Assembly: GCA_032718475.1 (NCBI GenBank)
Contig: JAUCBJ010000090.1
Span: forward strand, 18,096 to 82,095
Length of the DNA stretch: 64,000 nucleotides
Direction of reading: 5' to 3'
Source of the DNA: Nemertoderma westbladi
Taxonomy: Eukaryota > Xenacoelomorpha > Nemertodermatida > Nemertodermatidae
The position numbers and the translations under genes were made by a program. The notes beneath the pieces are model-generated. The model was not told where the DNA came from and did not search any database. It worked only from the letters and a program-made list of their open reading frames with translations. The first letter of the stretch is position 1. Each line of letters begins with the position of its first letter. Of this stretch, positions 11,316 through 21,783 are shown piece by piece.

Positions 11316-12700
11316 TTATTTAATTAAAAATAAAAATAAATAATAAAAATAATTAAATAATAAATAAGTAGAAAGTCAGAAAGTAAGTAGATAGCTAGCT
11401 AAGTTAGAAGAGTTAGAGGGTACGTAGTACCGTTAGTTAGAGAGGTTAGTTAGTTAGTAAGAGGGTACGTAGTACCGTTAGTTAGTAGAGAGAGTTAGAG
11501 AAGTTGGTAAGAGGGTACATAGTACCGTTAGTAGAGAGAGTTAGAGGAGTTAGTAAGAGGGTACGTAGTACCGTTAGTTAGTAGAGAGAGTTAGAGAAGT
11601 TAGTGAGAGGGTACGTAGTACCGTTAGTAGGTAGAAGTTAGGTAGTAAGAGAGTAGTACCGCTAGTTAGATAGAGATATAGTTAGTAAGAGGGTACGTAG
11701 TACCGTTAGTTAGAAAGTTAGTAGAGCAGTAGAGGGTTGTGGGCACCGTAAGCGCCACGTAGAAAGTAGTAGCAGTAGAGGTTGTGGGCACCGTAAGCGC
11801 CACGTAGGAAGTAGTAAGCAGAGTGGTTGTGGGCACCGCAAGCGCCACGTAGTTAGAGTTAGTAGGGGATGCGTTGAACTAAGTGGGGCACGGGCGTGAT
11901 GACGTGTTTGATGTAAGAGCAGGGTATGTTAATTAGGGTGGGTGCCGGGCACAAGAGGTGCCGGGCACAAGAAGATTAGTAGTAGAGTTAGTTGAGTTAG
12001 TAAGAGTTAGTAGTAGAGTTAGTTGAGTTAGTAGTAGAGTTAGTTGAGTTAGTAGAGAGTTAGTAGAGTTAGTAAGAGTTAGTAGTAGTTCACATAATTA
12101 ACGTACCCACTCTGCCGGCACTCAGAGCGTCACGTGCAGGCGAGGAGACGTAAAGGGGGTAAGATGTGATAGAGTAGAATAGTAGAGACGGGCACATAGG
12201 GTGCCAGGTAGTAGAGTTAGAGAGTTAGAGGTAGTAGAGTAGTAGAGACGGGCACATAGGGTGCCAGGTAGTAGAGTTAGAGAGTTAGAGGTAGTAGAGT
12301 AGTAGAGAGGGCACATAGGGTGCCAGGTAGTAGAGTAGTAGAGAGGGCACATAGGGTGCCAGGTAGTAGAGTAGTAGAGACGGGCACATAGGGTGCCAGA
12401 TAGTAGAGTGGTTGTGGGCACCGCAAGCGCCACGTAGTTAGAAGAGTGGGTAGAGTTAGAGAGTTCTAGTTAAAGGGCTAGAGAGTTGGTAGACTTAGAG
12501 GGTTTTAGTTAGAGTTAGTAGTAGAGGGGTCGTGGGCACCCTAAGCGCCACGTAGTTAGAAGAGTTGGTAAGAGTTAGAGAGAGTTAGTAGAAGTAGAGA
12601 GTTAGTAGGAGTTAGTTAGACTTAGTAGAGCTAGTTAGAGTCGGAGAGTTAGTAGAGAGTAGAGAGTTAGATAGTTAGCAAGTAAGTAGTAGGTAGATAG
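11316..12700 (+). repeat. Element B non-coding repeat arrays with short hairpins
   Basis: A roughly 1.4-kb purine-rich region built from TTAGTTAGTAGAG-type units. It carries three recurring motifs: GGTACGTAGTACC (about seven copies, 11416-11705), GTGGGCACCGTAAGCGCCAC and variants (11740-11850, 12413-12435, 12530-12550), and GGGCACATAGGGTGCC (five copies, 12187-12400, partly in 60-bp units). The first and third are inverted repeats with 5-bp stems. No sustained ORF. Confidence 0.85.
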
Positions 12701-13079
12701 TATGATAGCACAGGGGTAGCATTAGAGATTAGGGCCTTAGGGAGTGGTAGAGAGTAGAGAGGAGTATGGAGAGAAGTTAGAGTGCGATTCAGGTGTGGGG
12801 AGAGTGTAAGAGTGGGGAGAGAGTAGAGGGGAGTTAGAGCGGAGTTAGTTAGAGTGGCGAGAGTGTTGGGGAAACAAAAATTGTGTGAGAGAAGCGCACG
12901 ATCGGCCCGACACGAGACGCCAGAGGGTAGTGACATCATACCCATAGGGAGCGGCCTGGAAAGCCGACTCCAAGAAAATAACTCCACCCCACACCCGATA
13001 ATAGATCGAGTTCCAGCGGAATTGTAGCGCACTTGAGGTGGATGCTATCTTCTCACCGGGAAGATAGCATGGGGGGGAG
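12701..13079 (+). other. Element B 3' conserved region, stem-loop and PPT
   Basis: Homologous, in opposite genome orientation, to 2963-3200 of element A (shared around TTCCAGCGGAATT and the AACTCCACCCCACACCCG-type segment). Contains the conserved 9-bp stem-loop (13044-13068) followed by the purine tract ATGGGGGGGAG, which abuts the LTR at 13080. Confidence 0.75.
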
Positions 13080-13663
13080 TGTGAGCGTATTCAATTCCGC
13101 TACCAAGCCCCATAAAGTGAGCTTTAAGCAATATTGGGAACACGAGGTTGATATCCAATATCAACCTCGTATCACCCCAATAAAGTGGGGACAAGAGAAC
13201 CCCAGAGGACATACGCACAACAGGGGTCAGGGGTTACACCCCTGAGAGAGAGAGGGAATAACAGGAGCAACGGGAAACACTCCAGGGAAGGTGAAGGGGC
13301 GACAATTAGGTTATTAGCCAAAAGGGGGGAAGCATCGACTGGGTAGATCAATATGGCCAACCGTGCAATATATTACCGGTCCATGCATTATTTCATTCAC
13401 TTGTAGTAAGTCAGCTAGTTAGGACAGTAGCGGAACTCTAGTTACCGTCTCCGCCTACAGTCACCAGTACATATCATTTACCAGTACATTATATCATACA
13501 TCAAGCATCTGTGCTATTATCTTTACTATATTGTATTCCAAACCCATATACACTGATCAATCAATAACTCAGAACTACTCTTTATATCTTTCACACACGG
13601 TGGGGACGCGTAAGCTAGAAACCAAAACCGGATAAACCGGGATCCTCCGTAGATCCCGTCACA
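13080..13663 (+). repeat. Element B 3' LTR
   Basis: Starts TGTGAGCGTATTCAATTCC and ends CCCGTCACA. It is nearly identical to the 5' copy, including the 13-bp inverted repeat (13142-13170) and the AATAAA-bearing CCCC/GGGG stem just after it. The high similarity points to a recent insertion. Confidence 0.9.
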
Positions 13664-13668
13664 ACCCC

Positions 13669-15051
13669 CACGTCCGTACGGTTACACCAGTCCTGAGTCT
13701 GTCGTCCGGTTCCTGTAAGTGGGGTATTAACAAACGTTTCCATTACTTCTGGCTCCTCGTAAACACTACCCGAACCAGCCTCACTCTCTGATAATCCCAA
13801 CTAATCCAAAGATAATCCAGTTCTAACCGGCACTTTTGCTTCGCCTGGTATTGAATAAGCCCCCTTAGCCGGGTATGCATATCATCAAGCATACGCTTAC
13901 ACGCTCTCTCTCTCTCTCTATCCTCTCTCAAACTTTGGTTGGCCAACTCTGCCTCTCTCGCAATCCTCTCAACCCTCCTCGCTTCACGCTCCTTGCGCTC
14001 ATTCGCCTCTCGCTCTTTGTGCTCGCTCCTCTCTCTCGCCTCTCGCTCTTTGCGCTCGTTCTTCTCTCTCTCCTCTCGCTCTTTGCCCTCCCTTATTTCT
14101 CTCTCCTCACCCTCCCTAAAGTTTCTCGCCACCCTCTCAGCCCTCTCTTTGCATTCCCTCGCTAACTCTCTCTCTTTCTCTAATAATGCGGTTCCCTCAT
14201 CCAGTTGCCTCTCCAACTCCTTCTGATCCAGCGCCACCATGTCTAGTTGACACGCCAGATCTATCTCTAACACCCTTCTTGCTTTTGCGGAGGATGTAGC
14301 GGACTCCCGTCGCCTCCCTGTCCTACTAACTTTCCCCCGCTTTCTGGGGTTCTTGCTAACTGACAACACCGAATCCTCGGGGTTAACCTCGGGTTCGCCA
14401 TCGTGCGAGTCCACCCATCCCACTAACTTAATTCCCCTAGCATCCACTAAGTAAGGCCCTACGTACACTACGTCAGGCTCCATTATCCCGGACTGCCACA
14501 ATTCAAACATTTCCGTGGCGACCAACCCTCGCTCTCTCACTCGCCAGTTCTCCCTGTCCGAAACGGACCAAATAATGAAAGTGTTTATTCGACTCACCTA
14601 GCCTCTGGTATAGTTTAGGCTGGTATACCTTTCTCCCCTCCTTGGCCTCTTTGAGTAGTTTCTTGGTGGCGTTGTAGGCCCGTTGTAGCCGATCACTGGT
14701 CCCGACGTCCTCTTCGCCAACTCTACCTTCTCTCCTCGTCCGGCGTTGTACCGGCGGCCCCACCATCGCCGTTCCGGTGGGCCGTCCGTCGGCCTGTGGC
14801 TGGCCGGCGACTTCGGTACTCCGACCGCCGTAGTGCGTCGACTCGTCTCTCCCTCGTGGTTGACGGCCGCCCTCCGCTTGGGCCATCGGATCGTACCTGG
14901 TTGGCAAATCCGGTGTGGTGGGCCGATACTGTGGCATCGCAGCCTCACGGATCGTTTGGTTGGTGTCGTCCGGGGTCCGCGGCGGTGTCCTCTCTCCCTC
15001 TGGATCTTGGGACTCCTGATCGCTCATCTTCTCTCGCTGTCTTGCAGTCAC
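13669..15051 (-). pseudogene. Element A Gag N-terminal half
   Basis: Minus-strand Gag just after the 5' LTR. The likely start is the ATG at 15027 (MSDQESQDPEG), homologous to element B's start; an earlier ATG at 15051 is in frame. The first segment runs to about 14520 (SDRLQRAYNATKKLLKEAKEG). A frameshift then moves to the frame 14597-13743, containing GPYLVDARGIKLVGW and a long Glu/Lys/Arg coiled coil with repeats of EREAR and ERKERE. Another frame change near 13790 leads to TGTGRQTQDWCNRTD, where element B interrupts; the sequence resumes at 6661. Confidence 0.75.
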
Positions 15052-15090
15052 AGTGTTAGTTGGTCAGTTTATGGCTCGGCAGTTTATGAC

Positions 15091-15758
15091 TGTGACGGTA
15101 TCCTAAGATCCCGACCGGGTTAGATTTGTACGCGTCACCATTCTGCTGGGCAGTCATGCTAGTTCGCTTTGGCCGAACGCCCTTGGGGAAAACAATAAGG
15201 GTTTCTGTTGTTTCTCAATATCGATAGTCCAAATGATAATAGCACAATCGGTCAATCGGTAATGATACAGATGTAATAGCAGAAAATACACAGATTAATT
15301 GCTGATGTTAGTGGCGGTGACAGTCATCAACTATGACCGGTCTGCAACTGAGTAACTGAATCAACTGACCGGTAAATCAGTAATGTAGGATAATATATGA
15401 TTAACGCACACGAATATTGATTTTACCTCTTACTTTACTTGGCCCTCTGTACCCAGTGGATGATCTCCTATCTCTAATCATGTGCTTCCCTCCCCGCTAT
15501 TGGCTAATATACTAATTGTCACTTTGGCACTCCCCATGAGTGTTTCCCCCCGCTGCTAGCCTCTACTAGCTGTATTCCTTCCGAGGTGGTTTGACCTCTC
15601 ACCTCTCTCTGTGGCTTTAGGGCTTGTGTCCCCCCCCCCCCACAATGTTGGTTATGAGGCGAGATTAATATTGGTAATCTCGTATCCCCAACTTATTGGT
15701 AAAATGCCACTGATCCCATTTTCTGGTGGGTAATGAAGTGGAATTGAATCCGCTTACA
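15091..15758 (-). repeat. Element A 5' LTR
   Basis: Direct copy of 2305-2962, slightly longer, with a C-run at about 15631. It is followed on the minus strand by a 63-nt leader (15090-15028) before the Gag ATG. I could not match the leader to a specific tRNA 3' end. Confidence 0.9.
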
Positions 15759-16618
15759 TACCTCTGCTGGGATTTCATATAATCCACTCGCTTTATTATT
15801 GGACATACTTTTAATGCTTCTTTGGAGTTCGGCAGGTGTGAAGTCCCCTGTTTCTATAGGTAGTTTATTTTCATATATTTTCCTTGTAGGGCTGACCTCG
15901 ATGTTTGGTGGCTGCCCAAGCAAGTTGCTGAAGTGGTTTTACACTTCCCAACACGTTCTTCAGGACTATGGGCTTTGAGGCGCCCCTTTGCACAACTTTT
16001 CCGACCAGATACCTCATTTACAGTTTGCCATGTAAGTCTTGATTGTTGCTGTATGTGAGCAGTTGTAATTGCTTCAGTTTTATCCTGTATGTACTTTTCC
16101 TGGCTGATGTTGTAGGCCAATTTAAGATCGTCCTTAGCTTTCTCAACCTTGTTAATGTTTTCAGTTGTTGGTTGTTCGGTTTTAACTTTGTAGGCTATCT
16201 TAAGATCTTCTCTCTTACAAGTAACCTCAGAGTTTTGCCATGGCACATTCTGTTTTCGTTTGGGTTTCTGGGGGATATGCCTCTTAGATGATTCCTTGTG
16301 GGCTGTTATTATATTCTGGTATATTGAATTGGTGAATTGGTCTTCATCCATTGACTGAAGTGCTTCAAAGCGGTTTTGAACTTCTACTGTATAAGCATCC
16401 TTTAGAGCATTGTCAGTCACTGAGCCTCTCACTGAGTTTCTCCCAGTCATATTTGATTTGCTTGCTTGTCCTTGGTTTGCTGGCTCTCAAACTGAGTCTG
16501 ATCTCTGCAGTCACAATTCTGTGGTCCGAACCAATTAGGTTGAACGAGCTGTATGCCTCGCAGTTGATCATGCTGTTTCTCCACTTTTTGTTTATAAGGA
16601 TGTAATCCAGTTGTCAAT
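15759..16618 (-). pseudogene. LINE endonuclease end and linker, 5' half
   Basis: Upstream half of the LINE whose RT lies at 1598-2304. It starts within the apurinic-type endonuclease domain: QLDYILINKKWRNS and the catalytic SDHRIV motif are readable at 16500-16618. The Lys/Glu-rich linker follows, up to SMSNNKASGLYEIPAEV, with frameshifts near 16450 and 15930. The copy is 5'-truncated, as is common for LINEs, and ends at the TACCT duplication of element A. Confidence 0.8.
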
Positions 16619-17510
16619 AGACAACATCAGTAGAATTACAGGAAAACAATTAATATGTGCCTGGATTGAAAATTATACAAGACATTCATTATTTAAATGT
16701 ACCTTCCCGCGTTAAATTTTAATGCGGTTTTAAAGAACTATTATTTATTCAGTTCTTGTTGGGAGAACCATGTGAACGACCACCTAAATTTGTATAAAAT
16801 TTTGGATAATAATTTAACAATTTAACATTCGCATTTTTTGAAATTTTTTTGCTCTACTAGAAAATAGACATGTTGAACATGTAATTATTACGCTTCTAAT
16901 GCATTTTTGAACGAATTTACAAGTATGCGAGGTGGGGTTCAAGTCTCCCACCCTAGGTGTCAAGTCTCCCCCCCCCCCCCCCCCCCATTGAGGGAGACGT
17001 GACGCTTTTTCGAAAATAAGAATAATTGGTTTAATTAAAAAAGTTTAAAAGTTGAAATTCTCAAACTCTCACATAGTGATAGCAATCATAAATCTAAATG
17101 ACGGATTGTGAAAAAGTTAAAACGGCATTGAAAAATTAATTTATCTGTTCTTTAGAGCGATTATAACTTTTGGGGTTCAAGTCTCCCTCACTCACCCTAC
17201 AGTTTAAATTAAAATGTAAATCGATACAGACCGCTATAATTCAAATGTTTACAAAATACCTTTTATTTGTACGGTTTATTTTATTATTAACATGTGTGTT
17301 GTTTAATAGTGGTCTATTTAGTGTAATTAGTACTTTTTTTAACAGTATTATCTTTAGTATTTTTTAACATTACTCTTTTTAGCGACTGCCTTCTTTGATA
17401 TAAATTAATTCTGTATATTACATCCATAAAATATTAAATCTCTAAAATTTGTCGCATGTACAATATGTTAAAAGATAATTAATTAAGTAAAAATATTTTA
17501 AAAGCCCAGT
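16619..17510. other. Non-coding AT-rich spacer with C-run
   Basis: No gene seen. The phrase GGTTCAAGTCTCCC occurs at about 16935 and 17173, and TCAAGTCTCCC also runs directly into a C-run of about 20 at 16967. The rest is AT-rich. Confidence 0.6.
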
Positions 17511-17520
17511 TTGGACATGC

Positions 17521-17765
17521 CGGGTTTAGCATATGGGTTTGTTGGCATGGGTTTCGGGTATGGGTTACGGGTATGGTTTTTTGACATGGGTTTTGGGTAT
17601 GGGTTTTTGGCATGGGTTTCGGGTATGGGGTTCGGATATGGGTTTTTGGCATGGGTATCGGGTATGGGGTTCAGGTATGGGTTTTTGGCATGGGCTTCGG
17701 GTATGGGTTTTGGTTATGGGTTTTTGGCATAGGTTTTGGGTATGGCGTTTGAGTTTGGGTTTTTG
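17521..17765. repeat. Minisatellite, 13-bp monomer in a 39-bp higher-order unit
   Basis: Built from 13-mers such as GGGTTTTTGGCAT, GGGTTTCGGGTAT and GGGGTTCGGATAT, arranged as a three-part 39-bp unit repeated about five times. Both strands show open frames (Gly/Trp-rich or Lys/Pro-rich), which are by-products of the 39-bp period and not evidence of a gene. Confidence 0.9.
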
Positions 17766-17909
17766 GCCACGTTTACACCACACAGAATTCGCGACAAGCG
17801 AAAACGATTGTGATTTATTTGATTACATTATCCATCTTTAATCGAATTCTAAACTTTTGGTGTCAACGTTATCCAAGAAGTTGTCACATGTAAACCGGTG
17901 TGCTAGTTT

Positions 17910-18759
17910 CTATTGATTTCCCCTGAAAGACGACTCGGTTTTTTTCGATTTTTCGGATACCGTCTCGCTTTCCCCATGAGAGAAGACTGCATCTGTTGAT
18001 TCTCCGTAGGTTAGTTGTTCTGCTAACTGAGCCTTCCATTGGGTTGTTCCCTGGACTTTAACATTCACTCTTTGGAACCAAGTCTTTACTGCCACCTGCA
18101 GTGAGGTGTCTTGACTTCTCTTTGAGGCTTCTTCGAACACTGACAGGATTAATCTTATCCGCAGTATCCGTTCTCTTACTTGGTATAGCAGTTCTCCTTG
18201 CTCTGGAGGTTCCAGTTGCCCTCGGAATAACTGCGTTTCCATTCGTCCCAAGGAGTTGAAGAATCCCTGGACATATCCAGCTGCCGACCTCTTCCATACA
18301 GCGGGATCTCTGGTATCTCTAACTACACCCATCTGGTGTAGGTCTTCCCAGGCAGCTTCAGATAAGTTAAACGGTAGTCCGGGTCCGGGAAAGTTCCATT
18401 GATTTTCCACAAGAGACTTTAATTCCTCGAGCGGGTATCCGGCGTAACTATCCCTGGTTGACCGCTTATTTCTTGTCCAGTCTGCTTGATGTTCTTCTAT
18501 GGCTAGAATAACTCGAGTGAGCACCTTTCCAGGAAGAATCAGGAGTAGGTCAGAGTAAGCCACTTCTTCCATTTCTTGAGCCGGTCTCGGGCGTTAAATC
18601 TTCGGTGCTGGAACTAGGGTCACTAAGTGGTTGAGAGATAACCTCTTGGTCAGGGCGCCGCCGCTGTTCTACAGCCATCGGTTGGTCTCGCTTAACTTGA
18701 GCCCTAGGGCCTACCAGGCTGCAAACCTCCACTGAACCGCGCACAACGCCTGCACACAA
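17910..18759 (-). pseudogene. Unrecognised Gag-like protein, frame-shifted
   Basis: Two minus-strand frames: 18759-18550 (hydrophilic N-terminus, with MAVEQRRRPDQEV near residue 28) and 18572-17910 (220 codons). The second is mainly helical in composition with regularly spaced Trp/Leu (LVENQWNFPGPGLPFNLSE, WEDLHQMGVVRD, GYVQGFFNSLGRMETQLF), a pattern seen in retroelement capsids. I recognise no family. It lies downstream, in minus sense, of an inverted gypsy-family LTR piece at 20465-20590, so it could belong to that element. No zinc knuckle or protease follows. Confidence 0.4.
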
Positions 18760-19603
18760 TTTTTCAGCCGTGCAATATTGGACAATACTGGAGTATTGGA
18801 GAATATATTGGAGAATATTGGAGTGTGATAGTACGTCTCATAGGCTGCCTCATCCTGGGGATATTGGTTGAGTTGATTTGGGATATTGTGCAGAGCTCTA
18901 TTGTGGACCCAGAGGGGAATGTGTCACTCTATTGTTAGGCTTACCGCTAACAGCCTGTATTCACTTAACAGGTAAAACAGCTGTGGTTTACATCTATTTG
19001 GTGCTCTGTGCATGGGGTTTGATATAGGCAGTACTATACCGAGAGTGTAGAGTCCGAGGTTGTGGGTTGGTGTCGGTTTTGTTTTTGTATTTATGTAGTA
19101 TTTCCAGTTATGTATTGTCGCTGATACTTTTAGCAAATGAAACTAAAGTCTGTAACTTTAAGAAATTGTATATTTATGACAAACCATATCGACCCTGAAT
19201 CCCGGGACCTGGGGTGAACTCTCATACATGCACCGAACAAAACACGCACACCACATTTTAACAAAAAAATAAAAAATAAAAAAAATAAAAACATACGCGA
19301 GCGAAGTGAGCAAAATTTTTTTCATTAAGAATGTATAATGAAAAAAAAATGCGAGCGAAGCGAGTGAAATTTTTTGTGGCAAATTATTTTTCTCACTTTG
19401 AACAGTTGCATGCATGTAAACCTTTTTACACCACATCCAGACATCGGCCTGTCCACGCACTTTTATGACTTTTGATATTTTGCACAGATTACTGCGCACT
19501 TTTGTTGTCTTTCACATAAATTTTGCGCACTTTTATTTCAATTCCGCGCACATTTACCAAGCACCATTTCAAATACGCGCACAAGACGTTCGATTTTTGG
19601 ACT
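18760..19603. other. Non-coding spacer
   Basis: No gene seen. TATTGGAGAATA-type short repeats lie at 18775-18825. GCGAGCGAAGTGAGCAAAAT and a close variant recur at about 19296 and 19350 in AT-rich sequence. Confidence 0.55.
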
Positions 19604-19804
19604 TCATTTGCAGCCTGGAGTGCCTATAATAGACCTATGGTGCTTCACTAACCTAGGGTCTGACACAACTACTGTAGGGATGGCCTTTCTTACAGTAGGA
19701 GGAGGGGACTTAGACCTCGGTTGTGGCCTTTCTATACTTTGATATGGGTCACAGATTGTCTGTTCCAAAAGACTATCTGACATTGTTTGTTTTAGGTCAG
19801 ACAT
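19604..19804 (-). CDS. Small hypothetical ORF, Ser/Pro-rich
   Basis: 66 codons beginning MSDLKQTMSDSLLEQTICD, then ERPQPRSKSPPPTVRKAIP, ending GTPGCK. The composition is protein-like and less AT-driven than its surroundings. It could be an exon or a retroelement leader ORF. Not recognised. Confidence 0.25.
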   Translation of the reverse strand: MSDLKQTMSDSLLEQTICDPYQSIERPQPRSKSPPPTVRKAIPTVVVSDPRLVKHHRSIIGTPGCK

Positions 19805-20591
19805 AATTAAATCACAGTTGAATGCCTCTCACTATAATAACAGTTAAAGTAAGTCTAGGGAAAATCAGTATCAACTGTCAGTCTTGTAGTTACCAAATAT
19901 TGTTACTCAATGTAACGTGGGTAGATATCGAGTGTTATAATACTGGTATACACCTATTAATAGTATATAACAGTATTACTACAGACTAGGATCAATCACT
20001 GAATACCGGTATATAAGTTTAGCCTAAGTTATATAAATATATAATAAGCTTACGGTAGGCACTGATTATCAATAATTAAATAATAACTGATTATCCGATT
20101 TTAGGAATTATTTCCCTTTTACTCTATTACTGATATTGAGTAATAGGTTCAACTGATAGTAAGACATAATTGATGTATAACAGGCCTACTAATTTATAAA
20201 TCTGATTGAATTAAATTTATAAATATATATACCCATAATGGGTTTTGTCAATTATTGAAATAAATGTTATTATTTCTTTATTCTTTATTAGTACGAAGTC
20301 ACTACACAGAGGTTGGACGCTCTCAGTGGAGTGCTACTTGTTAGACACTAAATACTGATAGTTCTACTTAACTACGTTACTTATCACTACAAATTACTTA
20401 CGTATAACGGGTTGAGATTACACAATCTCTAAATAAACAATAAACAAAGTTACACGTACAATTTTTAGGGTAATTTTACAAGAATTTTACAAACCAGACT
20501 ACCAAGAATTTAGAATTTCTGGTTCTTACAGACTGACAGGGAATTTACATAATTTTGAAACCAATAAAGTAGTATTCAATGTTCGCGGTAT
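19805..20591 (-). repeat. Inverted gypsy-family LTR remnant, left part
   Basis: The stretch 20465-20590 matches the reverse complement of about 63870-63990 (shared TTTTTAGGGTAATTTTACAA). The matching remainder of that LTR appears at 33400-34255 on the far side of element C, so C probably landed in this LTR. The part 19805-20464 is AT-rich without a gene and may be the rest of the LTR, which runs past the window end in the 63-kb copy. Confidence 0.55.
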
Positions 20592-21553
20592 TTCAACTTT
20601 TCCTAACGCGAGTTGAATATTTTTTGGATTTATTTAAAATGATTATTCCGATATTACTACTGGGTGCGGGAACATGGGTTTTAGGCACACTCGATGGACT
20701 GGGGGCGATTTATGGGCGAATATTGGGGCGCTTACGGGGTACGGGACTCATTTCATGTATATAAGGGCCAGGGGGGGAAGACAAAGTTAAGCAGTATTCA
20801 GGTTTACCTGATTACTATTAGGCCTAGCCAATTTCCTGCTGCCTGTAGAGGTGGATTTGGTAACTCGCTAGGTCTAAAGGACAAGGACTGCCCTTAGCGG
20901 TCCCTGGCCAACAGCAGTTATTACGAGCCTGAAAAGTACATCGGAAAGTCTGCTGCTTGTGTCAGGGATTTGCGACGGGAAACGACGACAGACCCCGTAG
21001 CCAAGCCGTACTGGTTCTCGATGATCGTTCCCTTCGGGGTTCGTAAGGGGTGGGACGGACACGCGAAAGGGTCGACCGACTAACAGAGGAAGGGTTTGAC
21101 AAGACTGCCCTTAGCGGTCTCTGGTCAACAGCAGTTATTACGAGCCTGAAAAGGACATCGGAAAGTCTGCTGCTTGTGCCAGGGATTTGCGATGGGAACC
21201 GACGACAGACCCCTTAGCCAAGCCGTACTGGTTCTCGATGATCGTTCCCTTCGGGGTTCGTGAGGGGTGGGACGGATACGCAACGGGGTCGAAAGACAAA
21301 GGACTGGACTCTACTGGCCTACCGACTGTTCGGATCAGTTTCTCGGTTGCCGAAGCGACTATGAGCCTGAATAAGGACTCGGAAAGCCTAGGTGGTTGGG
21401 ACTCCACCGCGATGAACCGACTGACCCCTAGCCAAGCCGTACTGGTTCTGGATGATCGAACCCTTCGGGGTTCGGGAGGGGTGGGACGGACACGCGAACG
21501 GGTCCACCGACATGACAGACTCCTAGCCAAGCCGTACTGGTTCTCGATGACCG
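20592..21553 (+). repeat. Element C 5' LTR
   Basis: Starts with a terminal inverted pair TTCAACT...AGTTGAA. Downstream of a TATA box it consists of tandem units of roughly 80 and 200 bp containing TAGCCAAGCCGTACTGGTTC, a CCCTTCGGGG hairpin, and the motif TACGAGCCTGAAAAGGAC. It diverges from the 3' copy after about 21553, where the 3' copy has extra hairpin units. Confidence 0.75.
20758..20765 (+). promoter_or_regulatory. TATA box of element C LTR
   Basis: TATATAAG followed by GGCCAGGGGGGG, about 165 bp into the LTR; the same site is at 32320-32327 in the other copy. Transcription would then start just upstream of the hairpin array, placing the array in the RNA leader. Confidence 0.5.
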
Positions 21554-21754
21554 ATGACCTCGATGGAAGTATCGATCACACCCATTGACATAATGCAAGT
21601 TGAGCCAGGAATCTGGCACGTCGAGGTTGAAGTACAAGGAACGAATGTCGGACGATTCAGGATTACCGTTCGAGTAGTCCAAGCTGAGTACGAGAGCTAC
21701 GAAGAACTATTCTACGACATCGCATATCTAGCTATCAACGAGTCGCTAGAATGA
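21554..21754 (+). CDS. Small ORF between LTR and gag of element C
   Basis: 66 codons, starting MTSMEVSITPIDIMQVEPG and ending YLAINESLE, 29 nt upstream of the gag frame. It alternates hydrophobic and charged residues (IWHVEVEVQGTNVGRFRITV), suggesting beta strands. No family recognised. The start overlaps the repeat edge, so it could be an accessory protein or a chance frame. Confidence 0.4.
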   Translation: MTSMEVSITPIDIMQVEPGIWHVEVEVQGTNVGRFRITVRVVQAEYESYEELFYDIAYLAINESLE

Positions 21755-21783
21755 CAACGAACAACGTCTCCGACACCGATTAG

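Larger units (their letters stand above)
6667..13663 (+). mobile_element. Element B: sister LTR element nested inside A, opposite orientation
   Basis: Direct LTRs at 6667-7267 and 13080-13663, and a 5-bp target duplication ACCCC (6662-6666, 13664-13668). The first LTR base is changed (AG for TG). It lies antisense within element A's gag and its removal restores A's frame. The coding part is Gag only, homologous to A throughout but without the DUF1759 domain. The 1.4 kb before the 3' LTR is repetitive and non-coding. Non-autonomous. Confidence 0.9.
2305..15758 (-). mobile_element. Element A: BEL/Pao-like LTR retrotransposon lacking RT and integrase
   Basis: Bounded by two direct LTR copies (2305-2962 and 15091-15758) that start TGTAAGCGGATTC and end CCGTCACA in element sense, or close variants of these. 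It is flanked by a 5-bp target duplication TACCT (2300-2304, 15759-15763). Removing it rejoins a LINE reading frame exactly. The internal region encodes only Gag and a truncated A17-type protease on the minus strand; no RT, RNase H or integrase is present, so it would need a helper element. It is interrupted by element B. Gag carries several frameshifts and stops. Confidence 0.9.

Noticed and set aside
13033-13245. Plus-strand frame spanning the B PPT and LTR
   Set aside because: Crosses the functional PPT/LTR boundary and is not conserved in the other LTR context.
17511-17841. Open frames with Gly/Trp repeats
   Set aside because: They exist on both strands only because the 39-bp period is a multiple of three; no start context or non-repeat domain.
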